A DNA stretch of 64,000 nt from Anaerococcus ihuae (GTDB lineage Bacteria > Bacillota > Clostridia > Tissierellales > Peptoniphilaceae), in the NCBI RefSeq assembly GCF_928368155.1, contig NZ_CAKMRU010000002.1:186001-250000 (forward strand), given 5' to 3'. This document shows positions 1 to 9,176 of the stretch, piece by piece (position 1 is the stretch's first letter; each line of letters begins with the position of its first letter). The translations under genes and the position numbers were made by a program. The notes under the pieces are model-generated. The model did not search any database. It was not told the origin of the DNA and was given only the letters and a program-made list of their open reading frames with translations.

Positions 1-37
1 ACATCGTCCTTTGGGATGGTGTGTTTTTTTAATTTAA
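1..37 (+). promoter_or_regulatory. Terminator arm of a T-box leader upstream of thrS
   Basis: A 9-bp stem with G-U pairs (ACATCGTCC with GGATGGTGT around a TTTG loop) is followed by seven T. A CGTCC-TTTG-GGATG terminator right before an aminoacyl-tRNA synthetase gene is typical of T-box leaders, where uncharged tRNA stabilises an antiterminator. The specifier loop and antiterminator would lie left of the window, so the T-box assignment is inference from the terminator and gene identity. Confidence 0.7.
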
Positions 38-98
38 AATGTTACGAAATTTTCTTAATTTTTTAGGAAAGTGTGGATAAAATTATAAGGAGAGAAAA

Positions 99-2024
99 AT
101 GATAAAAATCAAATTACCTGATGAAAGTGTAAAGGAATATGAAAATGGTGTAAGTGTTGGAGATGTTACAAAAGACATTTCTGAAGGCCTATTTAGGTCA
201 GCTCTTGGAGCTGTTGTTAATGGAAAAGTTATGGGTTATGCTGAACCTATAAATGAAGATTCAGATTTTAAAGTTGTAAAATTTGAAGACAAAGAAGGAA
301 AAGAAATTTTCTGGCATACAACAAGTCATGTTATGGCTGCTGCTATTAAGGAAATTTGGCCTGATGCAAAATTTGCAATTGGACCTGCAATTGATGGCGG
401 ATTTTATTATGATATAGATCTTGAACACAGATTTGTTCCAGAAGACCTTCCAAAAATCGAAGAAAAAATGAAAGAAATTGCCAAAAAAGATTTGAAAATG
501 GTAAGAAAAGAAATTTCAAGAAATGAAGCTTTGGAATATTTCAAAAAAGAAAATCAAGAATACAAGGTTGAATTAATTGAAGATCTTCCAGAAGATGAAA
601 TTATTACTATTTATGAAATGGGTGATAATGTATTTGTTGACCTATGCAAGGGACCTCATCTTCTTTCAACAAAAGCTATAAAAGCAATCAAATTAAATTC
701 TATTGCTGGTGCTTATTGGAGAGGCGATTCTGATAGAAAAATGCTTCAAAGAATTTATGGTATAAGCTTTGAAAAGAAAAAACAATTAGATGAATACATT
801 GAACTTCAAGAAGAAGCTAAAAGACGTGACCACAGAAAAATTGGTAAGGAAATGAACCTCTTCTCCTTCCACGAAGAAGCTCCAGGATTCCCATTCTTCA
901 AAGAAAATGGAATGATTTTAAGACATGAGCTTTTAAATTGGTGGACCGATGTTTTGGCTGAAAATGGTTATGGTGAAATCCAAACTCCACTTATAATGAA
1001 TGAAGAATTGTGGCATAGATCAGGTCACTGGGATCATTACAAGGAAAATATGTATTTTACAAAAATTGATGGGGAAAATTATGCTGTAAAACCAATGAAC
1101 TGCCCTGGATCAGTTTTAGTTTATGGAGAAGAACCACATTCATACAGAGATCTTCCAATTAGACTTGCAGAATACGGTCAAGTTCATAGACACGAATTAT
1201 CAGGAGCCCTTCACGGACTTTTCAGAGTAAGAACATTTACTCAAGATGATGCCCACGTTTATTGTTTGCCAAGTCAAGTAAAAGATGAAGTATTTAAAAT
1301 GATCGACCTTGCAGACCTTTTATATTCAACATTTGGCTTTAAATATAAAATAGAATTATCAACAAGACCAGATGATTTTATGGGAAAAATTGAAGAATGG
1401 GATTTTGCAGAAAAAGCCCTAGAAGATGCTTTGATTGAAAGAGGAATTGATTATACAATAAATCCAAAAGACGGAGCATTCTACGGACCAAAAATAGACT
1501 TCCACTTGGAAGATGCAGCAAAAAGAACATGGCAATGTGGAACAATCCAACTAGATTTCCAATTACCACAAAACTTTGACCTAACATATATAGACGAAAA
1601 CGGCGAAAAGAAAAGACCAGTAATGCTTCACAGAGCTTTACTTGGATCAATCGAAAGATTTATCGGTTCAGTTACAGAACAATTTGCAGGAAGATTCCCA
1701 CTTTGGATTAATCCAAAACAAATTGCAATCATTCCAGTATCAGATAAATTCGCAGATTTCGCAGACGATTTAGCTAAAAAAATCAAAGAAGCAGGCTACA
1801 GAGTAGATGTTGATCACAGAAGTGAGGGAGTAGGATATAAGATCAGACAAGCTCAACTTATGAGAACAAATTACATGCTAGTAGTAGGCGAAAACGAAGA
1901 AAATTCTGGTAAATTAACAGTAAGAAATAGAGACGGAGAAGAAACAAAAGACGTATCTTTCGAAGAATTTATTGAAAAATTAAACCAAGAAAGAGATTCT
2001 AAGGCTTTAAAATCTATATTTTAA
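99..2024 (+). CDS. thrS: Threonyl-tRNA synthetase
   Basis: Charges tRNA-Thr with threonine in the cytoplasm. The 641 residues follow the full bacterial layout: N-terminal TGS domain (about 1-60), second additional (editing) domain with the HxxxH zinc motif (H73, H77), class II catalytic core (about 240-530) and a C-terminal anticodon-binding domain. The ATG follows a strong AAGGAG site and the length is normal for ThrS. It lies just behind a T-box-type terminator, so regulation by threonine starvation is likely. A separate rho-independent terminator follows, so it is probably monocistronic. Confidence 0.97.
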   Translation: MIKIKLPDESVKEYENGVSVGDVTKDISEGLFRSALGAVVNGKVMGYAEPINEDSDFKVVKFEDKEGKEIFWHTTSHVMAAAIKEIWPDAKFAIGPAIDGGFYYDIDLEHRFVPEDLPKIEEKMKEIAKKDLKMVRKEISRNEALEYFKKENQEYKVELIEDLPEDEIITIYEMGDNVFVDLCKGPHLLSTKAIKAIKLNSIAGAYWRGDSDRKMLQRIYGISFEKKKQLDEYIELQEEAKRRDHRKIGKEMNLFSFHEEAPGFPFFKENGMILRHELLNWWTDVLAENGYGEIQTPLIMNEELWHRSGHWDHYKENMYFTKIDGENYAVKPMNCPGSVLVYGEEPHSYRDLPIRLAEYGQVHRHELSGALHGLFRVRTFTQDDAHVYCLPSQVKDEVFKMIDLADLLYSTFGFKYKIELSTRPDDFMGKIEEWDFAEKALEDALIERGIDYTINPKDGAFYGPKIDFHLEDAAKRTWQCGTIQLDFQLPQNFDLTYIDENGEKKRPVMLHRALLGSIERFIGSVTEQFAGRFPLWINPKQIAIIPVSDKFADFADDLAKKIKEAGYRVDVDHRSEGVGYKIRQAQLMRTNYMLVVGENEENSGKLTVRNRDGEETKDVSFEEFIEKLNQERDSKALKSIF

Positions 2025-2105
2025 AAAATGTTAAAAAATTATTAAAAAAACTAAGATTAGTTAAAAATAAAATCTTTCAAATATTATAAAATAAAGCGTA
2101 ATTAA

Positions 2106-2152
2106 GGGCTGGTGGCAATTATTATTCATAATTTGTACCAGCCCCTTATTTT
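2106..2152 (+). terminator. Rho-independent terminator after thrS
   Basis: Perfect 8-bp stem GGGCTGGT / ACCAGCCC (2106-2113 and 2137-2144) followed by a T-rich tract. It ends the thrS transcript. Confidence 0.85.
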
Positions 2153-2258
2153 ATTAAAAATATAAAATTTTATAGAAAAGATTAATTAATTTATAAAATT
2201 TTCAAATAAATATCATATATGTGGTATGATAGTGTAAGAAAATAAAGGGAAGGTAATT

Positions 2259-3443
2259 ATGGAAATCAAAGAAATTTCAAGAAAAGAATATGATAATTTT
2301 TTAGAAAAGATAGATTCTTATTCGTTTTTGCAAACAAGTAAAATGAATGAGGTTTTCAAAAGTGCAAATAGGGACACAAGGCTTTTTTCCTTAGTTGATA
2401 ATAAAGAAGTCCTTGCAGTAGGCCTTGCTTTTTTTAGAAATATTTTTGGGGGGGGGAGAATAGATTTTATGGTCGGTGCAAATGCACTTGATGAAAAATA
2501 TGAATATATATTTTATGATAAGCTAAAAGATTATGTAAAAAAGCTAGGCTGCTTAAAATTGGTAATAAAACTGGATTATACTTATTGTAAATATGATCAA
2601 GATGGTAATTTAATTTCTGAAAAAAATGATTATTTTCTTAATAAGATGAAAGAAGTAGGATATATGAAAAATGATGGCTCTATATCTACTTATGATGGTT
2701 TGCCAGATTATCAATTTGTTAAAGACTTAAATGAGTTTTCGCTTGATGATGATAGTCTTTTAAAATCTTTAAATAATAATGCCCAAAGAAAAATAAAAAA
2801 AGCTAAAGAATTGGGAATCAAGGTAAGAAGTATTGGCAAGGATGAATTGGAAGAATTTAAAACTTTGACTTTTGATGCTGCTAAAAGGCAAGGCTTTAAT
2901 GATAAGTCTTTGGAATATTATAAAACTTTTTATGATGAATTTGACAAGGATTGTGATTTTTTAGTATCTGAAATAAATTTGGACGAATCAATTTCTAACT
3001 TGGAGGAGCTTCTTTCTTCTATAACAGAAAGTTCAAAAAACAAACAAAGAAGACAGTCATTAAAAAATGAAATAGACAGTTTGATAAAACTTAGAAAAAA
3101 GTCAAAATCTTCAAGCTTATCCCTAGCAAATATGATTCTTATTTATTCAAAAGACCAAGCCATATATTTTCTGGGAGGTTCATCAACAAAATATCAAAAA
3201 CTTCCAGGTGCTTTTATTCTACAATACCAAGCTATGAGAAAAGTAATGGAAAAAAATATTCCAATTTATAATTTTTTTGGAGTAGATGGTTTGTTTGATG
3301 GTAGTGATGGAGTTTTGAGATTTAAACAAAATTTCAATGGGTACATTTTAAGAAAGACAGGAGCTTTTATATATTATCCAAATCCAGGCAAATATAAAAG
3401 ACTTGAAATTATAAAAAAAATAAAGAAAAAACTTAATAAATAA
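2259..3443 (+). CDS. FemX/MurM-like peptidoglycan bridge aminoacyltransferase
   Basis: FemABX-family enzymes move amino acids from aminoacyl-tRNA onto the stem-peptide lysine of lipid II, building the interpeptide bridge at the inner face of the membrane. The 394-residue protein has the two GNAT-like lobes and, between them, the lysine-rich helical arm typical of the family (about residues 245-285). The ending ..YNFFGVDG..DGVLRFKQNFNG.. is the usual FemAB C-terminal block. The ATG has an upstream AGGGAAGG. Unusually, codons 64-66 are a run of nine G (GGG x3), the kind of tract that slips during replication. Here it is in frame. FemX, FemA and MurM cannot be told apart from sequence alone. Confidence 0.85.
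   Translation: MEIKEISRKEYDNFLEKIDSYSFLQTSKMNEVFKSANRDTRLFSLVDNKEVLAVGLAFFRNIFGGGRIDFMVGANALDEKYEYIFYDKLKDYVKKLGCLKLVIKLDYTYCKYDQDGNLISEKNDYFLNKMKEVGYMKNDGSISTYDGLPDYQFVKDLNEFSLDDDSLLKSLNNNAQRKIKKAKELGIKVRSIGKDELEEFKTLTFDAAKRQGFNDKSLEYYKTFYDEFDKDCDFLVSEINLDESISNLEELLSSITESSKNKQRRQSLKNEIDSLIKLRKKSKSSSLSLANMILIYSKDQAIYFLGGSSTKYQKLPGAFILQYQAMRKVMEKNIPIYNFFGVDGLFDGSDGVLRFKQNFNGYILRKTGAFIYYPNPGKYKRLEIIKKIKKKLNK
2448..2456 (+). repeat. 9-G homopolymer inside the femX-like gene
   Basis: Nine consecutive G in an otherwise AT-rich gene encode Gly64-Gly66. Gain or loss of one G would truncate the protein soon after residue 66. With nine G the frame is intact. Confidence 0.95.
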
Positions 3444-3514
3444 TTATTTTCAAAAAGATTTGATTTTTTAGAAAAAAGAATTAGAATAATTAAGTAAATA
3501 GTAGATTTTTAAAA

Positions 3515-3540
3515 AATAGCGGCTTTTGCCGTTATTTTTC
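3515..3540 (+). terminator. Rho-independent terminator after the femX-like gene
   Basis: Stem AATAGCGGC / GCCGTTATT with a TTTT loop and T-rich tail. It overlaps the apparent upstream extension of the MATE reading frame, which argues that translation of that gene begins further right. Confidence 0.85.
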
Positions 3541-3567
3541 TGTTCTTATATAAAGAAAGGAGTTTTG

Positions 3568-4926
3568 ATGGCAGAAGTAAAATCAGAAAAACTTGGGACT
3601 ATGCCTGAGGGGAAATTGTTGTTTCAAATGAGTCTTCCCATTATAATTTCAATGATGGTTCAAGCGATTTATAATATTGTTGACTCAATTTTTGTAGCGA
3701 GATTATCGGAAAAAGCCCTTACGGCCGTAACAATTTCCTTTCCTATTCAAAATATAATTATTGCCTTTAGTGTTGGCTTATCTATTGGTGTTTCGGCACT
3801 TTTGTCTAGGTATTTGGGAATGAAAAATGAGAAAAAGGCAAGTAGCGTTGCGGTTCATGGAATAATTCTTGCAGGGGTTTTATCATTTGTTTTTCTTCTT
3901 ATTTCAATATTTTTTGTTGAACCTTTTATAAAAATGCAGACAGATGATCCGACAATTATCTCTTACGGAATTGATTATCTTCACATTGTTTGCTCATTAT
4001 CCTTGGGGGTATTTTTCCAAATATTTTTTGAAAAACTTCTCCAATCAACAGGACTTACAGTTTATACCATGGTTACCCAAGTTATTGGGGCGGTTATAAA
4101 TATAATTTTAGATCCAATATTTATCTTTGGACTTTTTGGATTTCCAAGACTTGAAGTGAAGGGTGCAGCAATTGCAACAGTTACTGGACAAATTTTGGGA
4201 GCTTTGATAGGACTTTTATTAAATTTAGTAAAAAATAAGGAAGTAAAACTATCTTTCAAAGGCTTTTCCATGTCCCATTTGATTTTTAAAGAAATTTTTT
4301 CAATTGGACTTCCAGCTGCTCTTATGAATGCAATTACATCCTTTGCAACATTTTTTATAAATACAATTCTAAGAGATTTTGGCCAATCAGCCATAGCTGT
4401 TTATGGAGTATTGTTTAAGCTCCAAAGTTTTGAATTTATGCCGGTTTTGGGTATTTCAAATGCTATAGTGCCAATAATTTCTTATAATTATGGGGCAAAA
4501 AACAAGGAAAGAATAAAAAAATCAATCAAATTGTCAATCACATGGGCAACTTTAATGATAATTTTTGGAATGATAATATTTATGGCATTTCCAGAGGCAA
4601 TTTTAAATTTATTTTCAGCTACACCAAAAATGAAAGAAATAGGAATTCCAATGATAAGAATCGTTGCTATTTCATATTTGCCAGTAGGATTTTCTATTGT
4701 ATGTGCATCAATTTTCCAATCCCTATCAAGTGCAGGAATAGCACTTTTTGAACCATTTTTAAGGCAATTTATAATATTGTTACCTTTGATGTATTTCATT
4801 GGACAAAAAACTGGGGATATTGATAAAATTTGGTATTCATTTATAATAGCAGAATTTTTGGCAGGACTTTACTGTGTGTATTTTTTAAGAAGAGATTACA
4901 AGGAAAAAATAGAAAAAGTTATGTAA
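3568..4926 (+). CDS. MATE-family multidrug/Na+ efflux transporter
   Basis: A 452-residue inner-membrane exporter with about 12 hydrophobic helices in two homologous halves, as in the MATE (NorM/DinF-type) family, which expels cationic drugs or metabolites using Na+ or H+. The N-terminal block ..GKLLFQMSLPIIISMMVQAIYNIVD.. is characteristic. I chose ATG 3568, which has GAAAGGAG eight bases upstream. An in-frame start at 3526 falls inside the preceding terminator hairpin and lacks a ribosome site. Substrate cannot be told from sequence. Confidence 0.93.
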   Translation: MAEVKSEKLGTMPEGKLLFQMSLPIIISMMVQAIYNIVDSIFVARLSEKALTAVTISFPIQNIIIAFSVGLSIGVSALLSRYLGMKNEKKASSVAVHGIILAGVLSFVFLLISIFFVEPFIKMQTDDPTIISYGIDYLHIVCSLSLGVFFQIFFEKLLQSTGLTVYTMVTQVIGAVINIILDPIFIFGLFGFPRLEVKGAAIATVTGQILGALIGLLLNLVKNKEVKLSFKGFSMSHLIFKEIFSIGLPAALMNAITSFATFFINTILRDFGQSAIAVYGVLFKLQSFEFMPVLGISNAIVPIISYNYGAKNKERIKKSIKLSITWATLMIIFGMIIFMAFPEAILNLFSATPKMKEIGIPMIRIVAISYLPVGFSIVCASIFQSLSSAGIALFEPFLRQFIILLPLMYFIGQKTGDIDKIWYSFIIAEFLAGLYCVYFLRRDYKEKIEKVM

Positions 4927-4955
4927 AAAAAGGGAATCAGCCCTTTTTTTTGTCT
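4924..4955. terminator. Short bidirectional terminator between convergent genes
   Basis: A7-GGG, loop, CCC-T8 inverted repeat lies between the MATE gene and the leftward membrane protein gene. It overlaps the last codons of the leftward gene and could serve both strands. Confidence 0.6.
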
Positions 4956-5794
4956 TTATGGATGCCCAAAAATATATAATCCAAAAATCCTAGCCTTATT
5001 TGGAAAAATATTATTGCAAGGAAAAACACCACAAGCCCTGTTGCTACATATAAAATTGGCCTTGAAAGTTTTAAAAAATTCTCCAAAATTATTTTTACAA
5101 AAGGAAAGAGGTATAATAGTCCGCTTAAAAAATATTTTTCAAACTCTACCGGATATATATTTGTTTTTAAAATTAAATAAATTATCAAAATCACAGAAAC
5201 GTGAAAGCCGATAAATATTTTGTACTTGTCTATAGCAAGAATTTCTATAAAAAATATTAAAACCGTGATTATGTAAAGGTAATTGTTTACTTCTTTTGCA
5301 GGCAAAATTCTTGCAAAGGAGAAATAAATAAAAATATAAAACAGGTAATTTTTGTATTCTTCAATTTCTTGCAAATATTTTGTATTGTAGATTACTAAAT
5401 ATAAGATTAGACAAATAATCCCAAGACCCATTGAAAAATAAGAACCAAAAACCTTTGTTGAAAATCTTTCTCCTATATATAAAAGGAAAATTCCCATTAA
5501 AAGTAAATAATTTTTAGAAATTATGGAAATAAAATTATCTTTTACTATATTTATATTGTAAATATCTACTTTATTTAATAAAATAAGTATAAGACTTAAA
5601 GATATAAGGGGAATAAAAAAATAAAAAACTTTTATATCCCTTTGATTTGAAAAAATTACCGCAAAATATGCACACAAATATACAAAATAAAATTTCGTAA
5701 GGGTTACTTTATTAGTAAATAAGGGTAAATATATTATAATCAGTGTAAATATTATTGCTAAAAAATCTGCTATTATTAATTTTTGTTTTTTCAT
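4937..5794 (-). CDS. Polytopic membrane protein of unknown function
   Basis: I do not recognise this family. The 285 residues are almost entirely hydrophobic, with about eight or nine predicted membrane helices, short charged loops and a lysine-rich tail (..HKDKKKG). There is no transporter signature, conserved acidic pair or enzyme motif that I can name. It is transcribed convergently to the MATE gene and divergently from the small membrane-anchored protein at 5856. The start ATG at 5794 has only a weak upstream GGTGATAC ribosome site. Confidence 0.75.
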   Translation of the reverse strand: MKKQKLIIADFLAIIFTLIIIYLPLFTNKVTLTKFYFVYLCAYFAVIFSNQRDIKVFYFFIPLISLSLILILLNKVDIYNINIVKDNFISIISKNYLLLMGIFLLYIGERFSTKVFGSYFSMGLGIICLILYLVIYNTKYLQEIEEYKNYLFYIFIYFSFARILPAKEVNNYLYIITVLIFFIEILAIDKYKIFIGFHVSVILIIYLILKTNIYPVEFEKYFLSGLLYLFPFVKIILENFLKLSRPILYVATGLVVFFLAIIFFQIRLGFLDYIFLGIHKDKKKG

Positions 5795-5855
5795 AGTATC
5801 ACCACTTTGATTATATAATAATATCAGTTTAAAATAAAATTATTTAGGGGAAATT

Positions 5856-6512
5856 ATGGCAAGGAAAAAAAGAAGCGAGCGTTTTGCTGAAAAAAATCAA
5901 ATACAAAGGCAAGAAAGAAAAGAAAATAGGGGCGAAAGAATAAAAAAATCAAAAAAACCACTTGCTAGGAAAAAGCGCAAGAAAATCAATATTTTTACTC
6001 TTGTTCTTATTGTACTAATAATTCTAAGTCCTCTACTAATCTATCAAAAATTTATAAATACACCACAAAGGACAATAAACAAAGCAGTTGAGTCAATACA
6101 AAAATTAGATTATGAAGAACAAGAAAAGTACTTTGACAAATTGGTCAAGGTAGAAGATGTATTGAAAGAATCATATTCAACAGATAAAAAAGAACAAGAA
6201 GAATTTTTGAAGGCGAATTTTTCTAATTTAAAAATTGACATAATAGATCAAAAAAAGACCAAGGACGGTCTAGAAGTAATTGTTGATGTGACAAATATTT
6301 GTTATGTAGATATTTACGATAAATTAGAACACAAAGACGAAGACATACACAAAGAATATGTAAAAAAATTAGAAAATCAAAATCAAGACAAGCTCACCAC
6401 AACAGCCAAATTAATATTGGACAAAAAATTCACCTACTATAAAATCTACGAATCTAGAGATTTTGTAAATGGAATCTTAGGTGGAGCTTTGAAATATTCA
6501 GATAATGATTAA
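5856..6512 (+). CDS. Single-pass membrane protein, unknown
   Basis: 218 residues: a very basic cytoplasmic N-terminus (about 1-45, dense in K and R), one membrane helix (about 46-65), then a charged, mostly helical external domain of about 150 residues. No family recognised. The basic tail could bind nucleic acid or phospholipid head groups, but that is inference. The start has GGGGAA upstream, and the gene ends at a strong terminator shared with pgi. Confidence 0.75.
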   Translation: MARKKRSERFAEKNQIQRQERKENRGERIKKSKKPLARKKRKKINIFTLVLIVLIILSPLLIYQKFINTPQRTINKAVESIQKLDYEEQEKYFDKLVKVEDVLKESYSTDKKEQEEFLKANFSNLKIDIIDQKKTKDGLEVIVDVTNICYVDIYDKLEHKDEDIHKEYVKKLENQNQDKLTTTAKLILDKKFTYYKIYESRDFVNGILGGALKYSDND

Positions 6513-6516
6513 AAAT

Positions 6517-6548
6517 AAAAAGCTGTAGCATCCCTACAGCTTTTTTTG
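6517..6548. terminator. Bidirectional rho-independent terminator
   Basis: AAAAAGCTGTAG / CCTACAGCTTTTTTT hairpin between the convergent small membrane protein gene and pgi, with A and T tracts on both sides. Confidence 0.85.
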
Positions 6549-6579
6549 TAAAACACATATATATTATAAAAATTTAATT

Positions 6580-7854
6580 TTAATATCCAGGTTTACCCAA
6601 TAATTTAAACATTTGAGATTTATATTCTTCAACTCCAGGTTGGTTGAAAGGATTTACACCTTGCATGTATCCACTTACACCAACAACAATTTCAAAGAAA
6701 TAGAATAATTCTCCCAAACTTTTTGCAGAAACATCATCAAGTGTTAATAAAATATTTGGAACATTTCCCTTAACGTGGGCAATAATTGTTCCCTCCATTG
6801 CCTTTTCATTGACAAAGGACATTTTTTTGCCAGCAAGATAATTCAAACCATCAAGATTTTCCTCATCTTCCATAATAGTAAGGTCCTTACAGGCATTTTC
6901 AACCTTTATAACAGTTTCAAATAAATTTCTCTTACCATCTTGAATCATTTGACCAACAGAGTGAAGGTCAGTTGTATTATTTACAGAAACTGGGAAAATT
7001 CCCTTACCATCTTTTCCTTCACTTTCAGCAAATAATTGCTTCCACCATTCAGAAACATATTTTAATTTTGGCTCATAATTTACCAAAACCTCAATATCTT
7101 TTCCACTTTCATTTAACATATTTCTAATAGCTGCATATTGAATTGCCACGTTTTCATCAAAAGAATCTTTAGTATAATTTTCAATACCATTTCTAAATCC
7201 TTGGACAAATTCATCAATATCAATTCCAGCAACACATAAAGGCAAAAGACCAACTGCAGAAATTACAGAAAATCTTCCCCCGATATCATCAGGAACAACA
7301 AAAGTTTCATAGCCTTCCTTTGTAGCCAAATCTTTTAAAGCTCCCTTTTTTCTATCAGTTGTAACAAATATCCTTTCCCTAGCTTCTTCTTTTCCATATT
7401 TTTCTTCTAATAATTCTTTTACAAATCTAAAGGCAATAGCAGGTTCAGTAGTAGTACCAGATTTTGAAATTACATTAATAGAAAATTCCTTTTCCTTTAG
7501 ATAATCCAAAAGATCGTGCAAATATTCCCCAGAAATTTGATGACCAGCATAAACTAATTCAGTCTTATCATTTTTTGGAAAATATCCTTTCATAGCATAA
7601 TCTACAGCTTTTGTACCAAGATAAGATCCACCAATTCCGATAGTAACTAAACAATCAGAATTATTTTGGATTTTTTTGCTAGCTTTTTTAATTCTTTCAT
7701 ATTCTTCAACGTCTAGGTTATTAGGCCTATCAATCCAACCCAAAAAGTCATTTCCTTCTCCATCTTTGTTCATCAAAGTAGAAAAAGCATCAAGACTTTT
7801 TTCTTTATAAGAGTCAAGATTTGATAAGTCAACATTATTAAAGTTAATTTTCAT
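6580..7854 (-). CDS. pgi: Glucose-6-phosphate isomerase
   Basis: Interconverts glucose 6-phosphate and fructose 6-phosphate in glycolysis and gluconeogenesis. The 424 residues are the short bacterial/clostridial form. Visible family blocks are the sugar-binding ..[14 protein letters not shown].. near residues 70-85, ..[15 protein letters not shown].. near 130 and ..[18 protein letters not shown].. near 190. ATG 7854 is preceded on the minus strand by GGAGGA. It is a single gene with its own terminator. Confidence 0.96.
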   Translation of the reverse strand: MKINFNNVDLSNLDSYKEKSLDAFSTLMNKDGEGNDFLGWIDRPNNLDVEEYERIKKASKKIQNNSDCLVTIGIGGSYLGTKAVDYAMKGYFPKNDKTELVYAGHQISGEYLHDLLDYLKEKEFSINVISKSGTTTEPAIAFRFVKELLEEKYGKEEARERIFVTTDRKKGALKDLATKEGYETFVVPDDIGGRFSVISAVGLLPLCVAGIDIDEFVQGFRNGIENYTKDSFDENVAIQYAAIRNMLNESGKDIEVLVNYEPKLKYVSEWWKQLFAESEGKDGKGIFPVSVNNTTDLHSVGQMIQDGKRNLFETVIKVENACKDLTIMEDEENLDGLNYLAGKKMSFVNEKAMEGTIIAHVKGNVPNILLTLDDVSAKSLGELFYFFEIVVGVSGYMQGVNPFNQPGVEEYKSQMFKLLGKPGY

Positions 7855-8017
7855 TACAAATCCTCCTTTGAATAAATTATACCCAAAAAAAATAATATGG
7901 GAAATTTATTTTGCTAATGCATTTTATAAATAAAGTAAAAAATCAAGTCTTATATAAGACAATTCAATAAATTTTTAACATAAAACAAGATATTTAAATA
8001 GAAAACATTTACAAATT

Positions 8018-8036
8018 GATAATGATAATAAAAATC
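8018..8036 (+). promoter_or_regulatory. Fur-family operator upstream of rubrerythrin
   Basis: A 19-bp site beginning GATAATGATAAT and ending ATC matches the classic Fur box at 16 of 19 positions by my count. It lies 35 bp before the -35 element of the rubrerythrin promoter. Confidence 0.6.
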
Positions 8037-8040
8037 ACTA

Positions 8041-8069
8041 TTTAGAATGATTAAAACTTTAGAATGATT
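8041..8069 (+). promoter_or_regulatory. Two PerR-type boxes in tandem
   Basis: TTTAGAATGATT occurs twice (8041-8052 and 8058-8069), 17 bp apart. Each matches one and a half arms of the PerR consensus TTATAATNATTATAA. The second abuts the -35 element, so a bound repressor would block RNA polymerase. PerR control of rubrerythrin is known in clostridia; the assignment here is inference. Confidence 0.65.
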
Positions 8070-8070
8070 C

Positions 8071-8098
8071 TTGACAAATAAAAAAAATAGTATATACT
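8071..8098 (+). promoter_or_regulatory. Sigma-A promoter for rubrerythrin
   Basis: TTGACA (8071-8076), a 16-bp spacer and TATACT (8093-8098). A near-consensus promoter located directly behind the Fur/PerR-type boxes. Confidence 0.8.
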
Positions 8099-8150
8099 AA
8101 TAATTGTAGAGATGACTACGGAAACATATTAAAACAGAAAGGACTTACAT

Positions 8151-8744
8151 ATGCCAGAATTAAAAGGAACAAAAACAGCTAGCAATTTAATTACATCTTT
8201 TGCAGGTGAATCTCAAGCAACAATGAGATACAACATTGCAGCAAAAATTGCTAAAAAAGAAGGATACGTTCAAATTCAAGAAATATTTGAAGAAACAGCA
8301 AGAAATGAACAAGAACACGCAAAAGTATTCTACAAATATTTAAAAGAAGAATTCAAATTAGATGCAATTGAATTAAATCCAGACTATACAGCTTTTCCAG
8401 TTGTATATCATGATACATTAACAAACCTTGAAGGTGCAATCGGCGGAGAAAATGAAGAAGCTGAAGATATGTATCCATCATTTGCAAAAGTTGCAAGAGA
8501 AGAAGGATTTGAAGAAATCGCAAGAAGCTGGGAACACATTGCTCATGTAGAAGCTGGTCACAGAGATAGATATCAAAAATTACATGACAATATCGAAGCT
8601 GGTAAAGTATTCGAAAAAGAAGAAACAATTACATGGAAATGTCTAAACTGTGGATACCTTTACGAAGGTAAAAAAGCTCCAAAGATTTGTCCAGCTTGTA
8701 AACATCCACAAGACTTCTTTGAAGTTGCAAACTTTAACTATTAA
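8151..8744 (+). CDS. Rubrerythrin
   Basis: Peroxide-reducing non-haem iron protein of anaerobes, cytoplasmic. The 197 residues hold an N-terminal ferritin-like di-iron four-helix domain with E20, E53 and H56 (..EETARNEQEH..) and a second E..H pair in the ..EEIARSWEHIAHVEAGHRDR.. helix, followed by a C-terminal rubredoxin-like knuckle with CxxC pairs (..CLNCGYLY.. and ..CPACKHPQ..) that carries the electron-transfer iron. Start codon follows AGAAAGGA. The operators upstream suggest induction by peroxide or iron limitation. Confidence 0.95.
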   Translation: MPELKGTKTASNLITSFAGESQATMRYNIAAKIAKKEGYVQIQEIFEETARNEQEHAKVFYKYLKEEFKLDAIELNPDYTAFPVVYHDTLTNLEGAIGGENEEAEDMYPSFAKVAREEGFEEIARSWEHIAHVEAGHRDRYQKLHDNIEAGKVFEKEETITWKCLNCGYLYEGKKAPKICPACKHPQDFFEVANFNY

Positions 8745-8802
8745 TAAGTAAACATATACACGAAATAAAAAAATAAAAAATAAAAATTAGAATCTTTCAA
8801 AA

Positions 8803-8831
8803 AAAATCCTGCTTATTGCGGGATTTTTTTT
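8803..8831 (+). terminator. Terminator after rubrerythrin
   Basis: AAAATCCTGC / GCGGGATTTT stem with TTATT loop and a run of eight T. Confidence 0.85.
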
Positions 8832-8905
8832 GCTCAAAATTATAAAATATTTCAATATTTGCTCTAATGTGCTAAAATATTTGTAAGAAAACAAAAGGAG
8901 ATAAT

Positions 8906-9175
8906 ATGAAAGCTATTTTAACAATAATTGGAAATGATAAACCGGGAATAGTTTATAAGGTGAGCGAATTACTTTATAAATTTAACATGAATATTTTAGA
9001 TTTTAATCAAACTATAATGGAGAAAAATTTTGTTGGTATTATTAACGTTGATTTGACTAATGCCAATGAATCTTTTGAAACTATAAAAGATGAACTTACA
9101 AAATTGGGTGAAGAAATCGGTCTTGAACTAAGACTTCAAAATGAAGATCTTTTTGATAAGATGGCAAGGATTTAG
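8906..9175 (+). CDS. ACT-domain protein, UPF0237 family
   Basis: An 89-residue protein that is a single ACT regulatory domain (..[22 protein letters not shown].. at the N-terminus), a fold that binds amino acids or other small ligands. This family is almost always encoded directly before a UPF0210 protein, as it is here with only one base between stop and next ATG, so the two probably work together. The ligand is unknown. Good AAAGGAG site at the start. Confidence 0.9.
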   Translation: MKAILTIIGNDKPGIVYKVSELLYKFNMNILDFNQTIMEKNFVGIINVDLTNANESFETIKDELTKLGEEIGLELRLQNEDLFDKMARI

Positions 9176-9176
9176 T

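Noticed and set aside
3526-3567. Longer start for the MATE gene
   Set aside because: It begins inside the preceding terminator hairpin and has no ribosome site; ATG 3568 has GAAAGGAG.
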